Shown here piece after piece: positions 26,083 to 34,035 of a stretch of 63,408 nt of DNA. A model generated the notes under the pieces. The model searched no databases, had not been told where the DNA came from, and worked only from the letters and a program-made list of their open reading frames with translations. The DNA comes from Chloroflexota bacterium (GTDB lineage: Bacteria; Chloroflexota; Dehalococcoidia; Lucifugimonadales; Lucifugimonadaceae). Made by a program: the position numbers and the translations under genes. The stretch's first letter is position 1. Each line of letters starts with the position of its first letter. The stretch spans positions 1 to 63,408 of the forward strand of contig PBKW01000010.1 of NCBI GenBank assembly GCA_002721615.1, written 5' to 3'.

Positions 26083-27555
26083 TTAGAATCCCAAAAAAGA
26101 ACAAATATACTTGCCAATAAAATAAAAACTTTCAAAACTACAGTTATCAATATAATGTGTAAAAGAATTGCTACCCCATTCATAAATATATATAGCTCTC
26201 AAAATAAAAAATGCTCCTATTACAGTAATTAAAGTTAGAAGTAAGGAACCAAAAAGAATCATTGTCAAAAGTATAGCGATGTTTTTATTACTAGAATCAT
26301 TTTCATTATTGTTATCAAAAAATGATGATTCAAATTTTTTTGGAACAACATCATTTATTAAATCATCAGCTAGATTTGCAATATAATCTCCTATTATTAA
26401 AGATGAAGTAGCACCAGGGGACGGTGCATTTAAAACATGAATACTTCTTGTTCCCATTTCTATAGCAAAATCATCAATTAATGATCCATCAGAACCAATA
26501 GCTTGAGCTCTTACACCAGAACCTCCTTTAGTTAAATCAGAAGATTTTAAAGAGGGAACCATTTTTTGAAGATCTTTAAGGAAAATAGACTTTCTAAATG
26601 ATCTATTAATTTCCATTAAACCAGTCTTTAAATTTTTAGAAGAAAATTTAACAAATCCAGGGTAAGAAAAAGTATTCATCACATCATAAGGGCGAATATC
26701 AATTTTTCTATAGCCTTCACGTGCCCATGCTAAGACAGCGTTTGGACCAGCTTCAATATAGCCTTTAACATTTTTAGTTAAATGAACTCCTAAGAAGGGG
26801 AATTGAGGATCAGGAACAGGATAAATTAAACCATTAATAAGGTTAGATTTTTCTGGAATTAAAGAAAAATATTCGCCTCTGAATGGGATAATTCTTAATT
26901 TAGGTTTAATTCCCATACTTTTAGCTACTCTGTCTGAAAATAAACCTGCACAATTAATTACATATTTTGTTTTAATATCTCCTTTTGAAGTTTTGATAAT
27001 AGTATGCTTATTGATAGATTTAGCATTAAAAAATTTAGTATTTAGCAAAATATTTGCACCATAATTAGTTACTTTATTAGCAAAAAGTTCTGATACTTCA
27101 GTGTAATCAACTATTGCTGTATTAGGAGAATAAAGAGCTTTCAACCCAACAGCATTGGGTTCAATTTCTCGAATTCTTTCAGGACCAATTAATTCGAGAC
27201 CTTGTACTAAATTTGCTTTTCCACGTTCCATTAATGCTTGTAGTCTAGGAAATTCTTCTTCATGATAAGCAACAATAAGTTTTCCACATTTATCATATTT
27301 AAGATTATTTTCAATACAAAATTCTGCCATGGATGTTCTTCCTTTGACACAAAATTCAGCTTTTAATGAACCTGGCTTGTAATAAATTCCAGAATGAATC
27401 ACTCCACTATTATGGCCTGTTTGATGTGCAGCAACTTGGTTATCTTTTTCCAAAATAGCTAATTTGGTATTAGGGTGTTTTTTTAATATAGATATAGCTG
27501 TGCCTAAACCAATAATGCCAGCACCAATAATTGTGACATCAAATTTTTGAGTCAT
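26083..27555 (-). CDS. lhgO: L-2-hydroxyglutarate oxidase-like flavoprotein with a membrane tail
   Basis: A 490-residue FAD-dependent oxidoreductase of the DAO fold. DVTIIGAGIIGLGTAISIL binds FAD. HQTGHNSGVIHSGIYY is the motif typical of L-2-hydroxyglutarate dehydrogenase/oxidase, and PFRGEYF plus GGSGVRAQA are also family-typical. The catalytic part ends near residue 405. A tail of about 80 residues follows, with an Asn/Asp-rich link and a long hydrophobic stretch (about 425-452), so this form should be membrane-anchored. It would pass electrons from a 2-hydroxyacid to the respiratory chain. The start overlaps the glycerate kinase stop by 17 bases, with AAGGAA upstream. Confidence 0.85.
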   Translation of the reverse strand: MTQKFDVTIIGAGIIGLGTAISILKKHPNTKLAILEKDNQVAAHQTGHNSGVIHSGIYYKPGSLKAEFCVKGRTSMAEFCIENNLKYDKCGKLIVAYHEEEFPRLQALMERGKANLVQGLELIGPERIREIEPNAVGLKALYSPNTAIVDYTEVSELFANKVTNYGANILLNTKFFNAKSINKHTIIKTSKGDIKTKYVINCAGLFSDRVAKSMGIKPKLRIIPFRGEYFSLIPEKSNLINGLIYPVPDPQFPFLGVHLTKNVKGYIEAGPNAVLAWAREGYRKIDIRPYDVMNTFSYPGFVKFSSKNLKTGLMEINRSFRKSIFLKDLQKMVPSLKSSDLTKGGSGVRAQAIGSDGSLIDDFAIEMGTRSIHVLNAPSPGATSSLIIGDYIANLADDLINDVVPKKFESSFFDNNNENDSSNKNIAILLTMILFGSLLLTLITVIGAFFILRAIYIYEWGSNSFTHYIDNCSFESFYFIGKYICSFLGF

Positions 27556-28711
27556 CTTGAATTCCTTTTAGATTTAATTCAATGCCTATTTTTATTGCTC
27601 TCAAAAGTTGATCAGATGCTTGAAGAAGTAAGTTTGGGGCATCTTGAATAGCTGTATTTATATCCATAGGTTTATTAATAATTGATGAAATAGCTTTTAT
27701 TCCACTTTCATGTATTAAATGAAACCCTTCTCCAATAGAACCAGATAAACCAATTGTAGGGATATTGTATTTCAACCCAAGTTTTGCAATTCCTACTGGT
27801 GCTTTATCAAAAATCGTAGATTTATCAAATTGTCCTTCTCCAGTAATAATTAGATCAGCATCTTTAATTTTTTGCTCCACATTCAATGTATCAAATACAA
27901 TTGAAATTCCTTGTTGTAAGGTTGCTGATGTGAATGCCATTAAACCAGCACCCAATCCTCCTGCTGCACCAGATCCAGGAATATCTAGAACATTAATTCC
28001 TAATTCTTTCTGAATTATTTTAGAAAAATTATAAAGGGAATCATCTAAAAATTTTATTTGTTCAATTGACGCTCCTTTTTGAGGTCCATAAATATATGAT
28101 GCTCCATTCTTTCCACATAAAGGATTATTAACATCACATGCAACTAATATTTTATATTTTGAAAAATCAATAACATTTGGTGGTGTTACAATGTTTTTTA
28201 TTAATCCAATTTCTGAAGCCCCTGATGAAATTGGCGTACCATCATTTTTAAGAAATTTATATCCCAATGCTGTGGCCATTCCAACTCCAGCATCATTAGT
28301 TGCACTTCCTCCTATACCAATAATAATTTTTTTATGATTAGTATTTATTGCTTCATTAATTAATTGTCCTGTTCCGAATGTAGTTGTTTTAAGAGGATTT
28401 AATTCTTCATTACTTAAAAGCGCTAAACCAGAAGCACGAGCCATTTCAATAACTCCAGTAATTTTATCTCCTAAAGAACCCCATTCAGCAGAAATTTTTC
28501 TTTCTAGAGGATCTAATACATTTAAAGATTTTAAAGTTCCACTAGTAGCATCAACTAATGTTTCTAATGTACCATCACCACCATCTGCTATTGGAATAGT
28601 GATAATTTCTGAATCAGGAAAAATTTTTATAACAGATTGAGAAATAATTTTTGATACTTCTAATGCTGTTAAACTTCCCTTAAAACTTTGTGGAGCAATA
28701 ATTATTTTCAT
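27539..28711 (-). CDS. garK: Glycerate 2-kinase (GarK/GlxK family)
   Basis: A 390-residue kinase opening with MKIIIAPQSFKGSLTA, the hallmark of the family. IADGGDGTLETLV, GIGGSATNDAGVGMA and DLIITGEGQFDKST are further conserved blocks. It phosphorylates D-glycerate with ATP to 2-phosphoglycerate, the exit of tartronate, glucarate or tartrate catabolism into glycolysis. It heads an operon with the L-2-hydroxyglutarate oxidase-like gene. A TATAAT lies five bases upstream of the ATG and no Shine-Dalgarno is seen, so the transcript is probably leaderless. Confidence 0.94.
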   Translation of the reverse strand: MKIIIAPQSFKGSLTALEVSKIISQSVIKIFPDSEIITIPIADGGDGTLETLVDATSGTLKSLNVLDPLERKISAEWGSLGDKITGVIEMARASGLALLSNEELNPLKTTTFGTGQLINEAINTNHKKIIIGIGGSATNDAGVGMATALGYKFLKNDGTPISSGASEIGLIKNIVTPPNVIDFSKYKILVACDVNNPLCGKNGASYIYGPQKGASIEQIKFLDDSLYNFSKIIQKELGINVLDIPGSGAAGGLGAGLMAFTSATLQQGISIVFDTLNVEQKIKDADLIITGEGQFDKSTIFDKAPVGIAKLGLKYNIPTIGLSGSIGEGFHLIHESGIKAISSIINKPMDINTAIQDAPNLLLQASDQLLRAIKIGIELNLKGIQDDSKI

Positions 28712-28716
28712 AGTAA

Positions 28717-28722
28717 ATTATA
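28717..28722 (-). promoter_or_regulatory. TATAAT box of the glycerate kinase operon
   Basis: The minus strand reads TATAAT at 28722-28717, five bases before the ATG at 28711. No good -35 box is seen 16-18 bases further up. Initiation would occur at or near the start codon. Confidence 0.4.
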
Positions 28723-28744
28723 GTATCATTATCCCAAATAAGAT

Positions 28745-29326
28745 TTAATTTGAAGAAGTTTTATTGATTATGTTTTCTAGTTCTAATATAGCTTTATCTA
28801 TTTGATCTTTATAATTGATAATTTCGTAATCAAATATATTAGTGTTGTCCATTTCATAAATTGCAGATTCTAATCTTTTTGTTATTTCATTTTTAGTGTT
28901 TGCACCTCTCTCAATTAAACGATCTTTAAGATCATCAATAGTAAAAGGTTTGATTAAAATTAGTGTAGAATTTGGATATAAATTTCGTAGTCTTTCAGCA
29001 CCTTGAATATCTACTCTTATTAATACATTTTTTCCGGATAAAATAGGTTGTTCAACTTGAGTTTTAGGAACACCATAATAATTTCCAAATACAAATGCAG
29101 ATTCTATTAACATATTTGTTTTTTGCATTTTATGAAATTTTTTTTCTGTCACAAAAAAATGGTTAACACCTTCTTTTTCACCTATTCTGGGTTTTCGAGT
29201 AGTTGCTGTAATAACAAAATGATATGGCGTACCATTTTTAGCCATATTTTCTAATATTGTATCTTTTCCTACACCTGATGGACCAGAAATAACAAATATA
29301 TTCGATTGTAACTTTAAAGGGATCAT
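28745..29326 (-). CDS. gmk: Guanylate kinase
   Basis: A P-loop kinase making GDP from GMP. FVISGPSGVGKDT is the P-loop; TATTRKPRIGEKEGVNHFF, YGVPKTQVE and VDIQGAERL are the GMP-binding and lid motifs. I chose the ATG at 29326, which overlaps the aroA stop (ATGA) and leaves a ten-residue lead-in (193 aa). An in-frame ATG at 29356 would add ten residues. Neither has a clear Shine-Dalgarno. Linkage to aroA and a prephenate dehydrogenase makes this a housekeeping operon. Confidence 0.94.
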   Translation of the reverse strand: MIPLKLQSNIFVISGPSGVGKDTILENMAKNGTPYHFVITATTRKPRIGEKEGVNHFFVTEKKFHKMQKTNMLIESAFVFGNYYGVPKTQVEQPILSGKNVLIRVDIQGAERLRNLYPNSTLILIKPFTIDDLKDRLIERGANTKNEITKRLESAIYEMDNTNIFDYEIINYKDQIDKAILELENIINKTSSN

Positions 29327-30621
29327 TGTTCTGATATCATTTTTAAATGAGACCAAAAATCTTTGTATGAAATTGAGGCCACTTCAGCATTTTTTATATT
29401 TATTGAATCTTCTGAAACTAATCCAGCAATTCCTATAGACATTGCAATTCTATGATCTCCAAAAGTTTTATGGGTTCCACCACTTAGTTTTTTAGAACCA
29501 AAAATCAAAATACCATCATTATTATTAATATGTTTTACATTTAATTTAGATAAAACATTAGAAATAGATTCTAATCTATCTGATTCTTTTACTCTAAGTT
29601 CATTTGCATCTTTAATAAGAGTTTGACCTTGAGCTAATGAAGCTGCTATACAAATTATTGGTATTTCGTCTATTAGTAAAGGTATCTCATCACCCTCGAT
29701 TGTAGTACCTATCAGTTCACTAGATGAAACATTGATATCTGCTACAGGCTCGTTTCCAATTATTTTATTATTAGTTAAAGAAAAATTAGCTTTCATTCTT
29801 TTTAATACATTGAGGATTCCTATTCTACTTGGATTAACTCCAACATTTTTTATTGTTAATTCAGCATTTTTGTGAATTAATCCTGCGACTATCCAATATG
29901 ATGCAGAACTTATATCACCAGGAATCTCTAAATCAATAGAAGATAATGATGAAGGTTTTACATGAATCAAATTATTTATTAATTTAATTTTTGCTCCCAT
30001 TGAAGTTAACATTCTTTCTGAATGATCACGTGATAATGAAGGTTGAGTTATAGCAGTATCACTTTTTGCATTCAACGCAGCTAAAATTACTGCACTTTTT
30101 ACTTGAGCACTAGAAATAGGCATAGAATATTGTATTCCTTTAAGTATTTGTTTTTTTTCAGAAAAATAAAGTGGTGGAAAACCATTAGTTGAATTTATAT
30201 TAGCGCCCATAAGATTAAGTGGAGATGTAATTCTTTCCATTGGTCTTGAACACAAAGAAATATCTCCAGTAAGTGTATATCCATTAGATTTGGATGCTAA
30301 TATGCCGGACATTAATCTAATAGTAGTACCACTATTTCCAGCATTTAATTCCAAATTATTATTAGGAAATAAATTTTCTCCAATACCTTCAATTCTTAAT
30401 GATAATCCTGAATTATTTTGATTAGATTGAGTAATTTTTACACCAAGTTTTTTAAGAACTTCTAATGTACTTATACAATCATCACCATCAGAAAAATTAC
30501 TTATGTTACTTATACCTTTTGAAATAGAATTGAAAATAACTGATCTATGGGAAATAGATTTATCACTAGGAGTAATTAATTCTCCTCTAATTGTGTTAGG
30601 AGGGGATACAGTAATGTTCAT
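29323..30621 (-). CDS. aroA: 3-phosphoshikimate 1-carboxyvinyltransferase (EPSP synthase)
   Basis: A 432-residue enzyme joining shikimate 3-phosphate and phosphoenolpyruvate in the shikimate pathway. It shows TPSDKSISHRSVIF (substrate Lys and Arg), NAGNSGTTIRLMSG, SRDHSERML, RVKESDRLE and GDHRIAMSIG, all family hallmarks at the expected spacing, and full length. The start overlaps the preceding prephenate dehydrogenase stop by four bases (ATGA), and the gene is followed by gmk. Confidence 0.97.
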   Translation of the reverse strand: MNITVSPPNTIRGELITPSDKSISHRSVIFNSISKGISNISNFSDGDDCISTLEVLKKLGVKITQSNQNNSGLSLRIEGIGENLFPNNNLELNAGNSGTTIRLMSGILASKSNGYTLTGDISLCSRPMERITSPLNLMGANINSTNGFPPLYFSEKKQILKGIQYSMPISSAQVKSAVILAALNAKSDTAITQPSLSRDHSERMLTSMGAKIKLINNLIHVKPSSLSSIDLEIPGDISSASYWIVAGLIHKNAELTIKNVGVNPSRIGILNVLKRMKANFSLTNNKIIGNEPVADINVSSSELIGTTIEGDEIPLLIDEIPIICIAASLAQGQTLIKDANELRVKESDRLESISNVLSKLNVKHINNNDGILIFGSKKLSGGTHKTFGDHRIAMSIGIAGLVSEDSINIKNAEVASISYKDFWSHLKMISEQ

Positions 30622-31619
30622 TTTTTATCTTTTTTTGAGGTATTATTCATTTCAATTCTGTCACTATTTTTAAAATATCTAGTAAGTTTAGAACCAAGAA
30701 GCAATTCAAGCATGCCACCACTTAAATCATTAGTATTTATAGAAACATCAGAATTAGGATTTATACCTTGTTTAAATTTAAAAAATTTTTCTCTATAAAT
30801 TTCAGAATCATTAATGACATCTTGATGTGAATTATCTGAGCTCTCTGTAAGATAAGCAAAATTCTTATTGAATCTTTTTATCCATTCAGAAGGCAATTGT
30901 TCTTTTAAGAATACTAAATCATTCTCAATTTCAGGTTCTTTTAATGATAACTCTGATAATTTCATAAAATTAGATCCATATAATTTTTTTATTTCTCTCC
31001 ATGATGGTGACTGCATCATTAAATTACGGTAAGCAGTAGAAATTAAATTTGGAAGACCATAAAGAGCAAACATGAAGTTATCATATTCATCTATGTTGAA
31101 AAATAATGGTGAAAGGTTGATAGTTTTTAAAAGATTTACAATTATATCCATACTTTCATTTGAAGTATTAGATGATGGAATTAAAACAAAGTGATTTTGA
31201 GAATCTTTTGAATTAATTTGTTGATCGAAAATTATACTTCCACCAATAAAAGATATTGATTCGTTAAATAATGTATCTGCAAATTCTGAAATTTCTTTTT
31301 TGAAAATACTTGTGTCAATAATTACACAGTCTTTTTTTACAAAGTTTTTTAGATTTTTTAATAATTCAAAAATTTCACGTTTTGGAATACATATAAAAAT
31401 TATATCTGCATCAAATGTAGCAGTTTTTAAATTCCATTCTGCTTTATCTAAAATTTTAGATTTTTTCATTTCAGAATGAGTATTAGAATCTGCATCATAT
31501 CCGATTAATTGATAATTTTTTGAAGGAGATGAATAAAGTAAATTGGCTATAATTTTTCCAAATTCTCCTAACCCAATAATTGTAATTTTGTATTTATTTT
31601 CATTCATCATCATAGTCAT
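30618..31619 (-). CDS. tyrA: Prephenate dehydrogenase
   Basis: A 333-residue NAD-dependent enzyme of tyrosine synthesis. ITIIGLGEFGKIIANLL is the Rossmann motif, and DADIIFICIPKREIFE and DTSIFKKEISE follow the TyrA pattern, as does FIGGSIIFDQ in place of the usual FVGxHPMxG. That last stretch lacks the usual His, so activity should be tested. Four in-frame Met codons cluster at the start (31619-31607) and the true one is uncertain. It overlaps the neighbours on both sides, and aroA follows directly. Confidence 0.8.
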   Translation of the reverse strand: MTMMMNENKYKITIIGLGEFGKIIANLLYSSPSKNYQLIGYDADSNTHSEMKKSKILDKAEWNLKTATFDADIIFICIPKREIFELLKNLKNFVKKDCVIIDTSIFKKEISEFADTLFNESISFIGGSIIFDQQINSKDSQNHFVLIPSSNTSNESMDIIVNLLKTINLSPLFFNIDEYDNFMFALYGLPNLISTAYRNLMMQSPSWREIKKLYGSNFMKLSELSLKEPEIENDLVFLKEQLPSEWIKRFNKNFAYLTESSDNSHQDVINDSEIYREKFFKFKQGINPNSDVSINTNDLSGGMLELLLGSKLTRYFKNSDRIEMNNTSKKDKK

Positions 31620-32349
31620 CTAGTTGTTGATTATCAGAAAGATTGGGTAATAAGGGAGAATTAAAGGAGTTATCATTAGAATCTGATGGTTTTAATTTGA
31701 GTATTTGATTGTGTAAAGTTTGAATTTGTTTTAAAGAAATACCATTACCATCTACAGCAAATCCAGATATATTTGATTTTCTTAACAATTCTAAATCAGA
31801 AAAAGATGGTAATGAATTAGAATACATAAAAATATTTCCAGAATTTTTTAGAACCATTTCTTGGATTTTTAAAAGATGAGAAATTTTTAAAGGAAAAGAT
31901 ATAGAATCATTCTTTATTATTAAAAAATCAAAACCTACTTCTTCAATACAAGCTCCTTTATCATCACTAATTATTGAAGGGATAAAATATGCAGTTGATA
32001 TATTTTTTGATAATAATAAGTCTGCGTTGACATTATCTGAAGCAAACACAATGAAATCAAAATTATTTTTTTCTAAAAAATTTAAATCCGAATTAGAATT
32101 ATCATAAATTTCTAATCCCAGAATAACTTTTAATTTTTTGATAGGTTGTAATGAATCACATTTATTTAAATTCTTTAAAATAATAGCATCAGAATATTTT
32201 AAAACTTCCAAGTCAAAAGGTTTTTTCATATCCAAATAAGTAATTAAAATCATATGTGGATATTTTTTGATATCTTTATTTGAATTGAAACCTATTGAAT
32301 TTGGATCAGGTATATTTAAATTTTCGATTAATTCAGATATTTTGCTCAT
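31600..32349 (-). CDS. Unknown protein in the aromatic amino-acid operon
   Basis: I do not recognise this protein of about 249 residues. The ATG at 32349 (GAGG eight bases upstream) is preferred over a longer in-frame start at 32373. Alternating hydrophobic strands and helices (MILITYLDM, DAIILKN, KVILGLEIYD, FDFIVFASDN, FDFLIIKND, ISGFAVDG) suggest a TIM-barrel or Rossmann-like fold. The last 30 residues are Asn/Ser/Asp-rich and disordered. It lies between PAC2 and tyrA with overlaps at both ends, so it is co-translated with them. Confidence 0.7.
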   Translation of the reverse strand: MSKISELIENLNIPDPNSIGFNSNKDIKKYPHMILITYLDMKKPFDLEVLKYSDAIILKNLNKCDSLQPIKKLKVILGLEIYDNSNSDLNFLEKNNFDFIVFASDNVNADLLLSKNISTAYFIPSIISDDKGACIEEVGFDFLIIKNDSISFPLKISHLLKIQEMVLKNSGNIFMYSNSLPSFSDLELLRKSNISGFAVDGNGISLKQIQTLHNQILKLKPSDSNDNSFNSPLLPNLSDNQQLDDYDDE

Positions 32350-33223
32350 TATTTTCCTCATCTGATCTAACATTTTTTAAAAAATCCTCTAAATCATGAA
32401 ATAATTTAACGTCTTCTTCTGTATTCTCAAATGTAGGTATAGAAGAATCATATCTTTCTTCAAGATTTTTGACATAATTGTTTAATTCTGAATCTTGAAG
32501 TATAGCATTATCTAATCTAGCTCTAAATTTAGCTGCTTTTGAATTAAGTTTAGTTAAGTCAGATTTAATTCCAATTTCAGACTCAAGTTTATTCAGTAAA
32601 GCTAAAGATAAAATTGGATTAGGTGAAGCTTGAAGATAATGAGGAGTGTGAGCCCAAATACTTAAACATGAAATATCAATTTTAGAAAATTTATCTAGTA
32701 ATATTGATGTAATACCAGTAGGTCCTTCATATGAAGCTCTCTCGTATTGTTTTGAAGAGAATTTATCAGGGATATTTTTTGTAGATGTTATAGTTAATTT
32801 TGGTTTTCTAGTATGTGGTATTGCATCTAATAATGCTCCTAATGTAATTACTAATTCAACATTAAATTTTTGAGATAATTCTATAACTAAATCACCAAAA
32901 GTATTCCATTTTAAATGTGGTTCTATTCCATTTAGAATAACTAAATCAAGATTATTAATAATTTTAGGAACAAAGAAAAATTCATTACTAGGCCATTTAA
33001 GCAACCTTTTTTCTTTTTCTGTGTAAACCAAAGGTCTTTCTCTTGAAAAATTGAAAAAATTCTCCGAATCTATCTCTGCAAATTTCTTCGCGTTTAAATT
33101 ATCAGAAAGAGTCTTTAATGCATTAGTAGCTGATTGTCCAGCATCAGGCCATCCAGCAAAAGCAAATATAAAAATAGAAGATTCAGATTTTATATCTTTT
33201 TCATTGTTTATATAATTAATCAT
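32333..33223 (-). CDS. PAC2 family protein (proteasome assembly chaperone-like)
   Basis: A 296-residue PAC2-family protein. IFAFAGWPDAGQSATNAL near the N-terminus, the VTLGALLDAIPHTRKP strand-turn and YEGPTGITSILLD are typical. Bacterial members occur in actinobacteria and Chloroflexota; their function is poorly defined, with homology to archaeal and eukaryotic proteasome chaperones. GAGG lies upstream of the start. It heads the minus-strand run PAC2-unknown-tyrA-aroA-gmk. Confidence 0.85.
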   Translation of the reverse strand: MINYINNEKDIKSESSIFIFAFAGWPDAGQSATNALKTLSDNLNAKKFAEIDSENFFNFSRERPLVYTEKEKRLLKWPSNEFFFVPKIINNLDLVILNGIEPHLKWNTFGDLVIELSQKFNVELVITLGALLDAIPHTRKPKLTITSTKNIPDKFSSKQYERASYEGPTGITSILLDKFSKIDISCLSIWAHTPHYLQASPNPILSLALLNKLESEIGIKSDLTKLNSKAAKFRARLDNAILQDSELNNYVKNLEERYDSSIPTFENTEEDVKLFHDLEDFLKNVRSDEENNEQNI

Positions 33224-33252
33224 TCAACCTCATTAATATGTTTTTTAAAATA

Positions 33253-33282
33253 TTAACATTTTAATTAATAAGAAACTAAAAT
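33253..33282 (+). promoter_or_regulatory. Candidate promoter of the GDPD gene, leaderless
   Basis: TTAACA (33253-33258), an 18-base spacer, then TAAAAT (33277-33282), six bases before the ATG at 33289. No Shine-Dalgarno is present, so the mRNA probably starts at the codon. Confidence 0.5.
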
Positions 33283-33288
33283 AATTGT

Positions 33289-34035
33289 ATGAAATTAATT
33301 GCACATAGAGGAAACTCATCAAAAGCACCAGAAAATACTATTATAAGTTTTAAAAAATCTGTAATTTCAGGTTTTAAAATTATTGAATTCGATGTTCAAC
33401 TATCAAAAGATAATGTACCCGTGATTTTTCACGATAAAAGATTAGAAAGAACAACTAATGGAAAAGGCTATTTAAAGGATTATTTATGGGATGAATTAAA
33501 AAAATTAGATGCGGGAAAATGGTTTGGAGAAAAATTTATAAAAGAAAAAATTCCTTCTTTAGATGAAATTTTGAAATTATTTTTAGGTAAAACTCATCTA
33601 CAAATTGAAATTAAATCTAATGAGGAAGCTTTATCACAAATAATTGTTAATTCATTAGAGAAAAATTTGTGGTTAAAAAAATACAATCAAATTCCCTATT
33701 GTATACCAGGATTTAGCATTACATCTTTCAATATAAATCAGGTGATAAAAGTAAAAAAAATCCAACCTAATATTAATGTTGGATGGTTAGTAGATAAAAA
33801 TAATAATGAAAAGAATCTTCTTGAGAATCTTTTAGATAATAATATAAATATGTATATTCCGAATGTTAATTCAAGTTTTTGGAACAATGCAGAATTAAAG
33901 AAATCTTTGAAAGAAAATAATATTACTATTTGTGCTTGGGGATCTAAAAAACTTAATGATGTTAAAAAAATGTTATATTCAGGTGCTGATGCTATGACTG
34001 TAGATTGGCCAGAAGAAGCGATAAAAATTATTTAA
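33289..34035 (+). CDS. Glycerophosphodiester phosphodiesterase
   Basis: A 248-residue cytosolic-type GDPD (UgpQ-like) that would hydrolyse glycerophosphodiesters to glycerol 3-phosphate and an alcohol. MKLIAHRGNSSKAPENT holds the catalytic His-Arg and Glu. IEFDVQLSKDNVPVIFHD holds the metal Glu/Asp and second His. LQIEIKS and GADAMTVDWPEEA close the barrel. No signal peptide. It is a single gene, divergent from PAC2, and its 3' end overlaps the convergent transporter gene by eight bases. Confidence 0.93.
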   Translation: MKLIAHRGNSSKAPENTIISFKKSVISGFKIIEFDVQLSKDNVPVIFHDKRLERTTNGKGYLKDYLWDELKKLDAGKWFGEKFIKEKIPSLDEILKLFLGKTHLQIEIKSNEEALSQIIVNSLEKNLWLKKYNQIPYCIPGFSITSFNINQVIKVKKIQPNINVGWLVDKNNNEKNLLENLLDNNINMYIPNVNSSFWNNAELKKSLKENNITICAWGSKKLNDVKKMLYSGADAMTVDWPEEAIKII

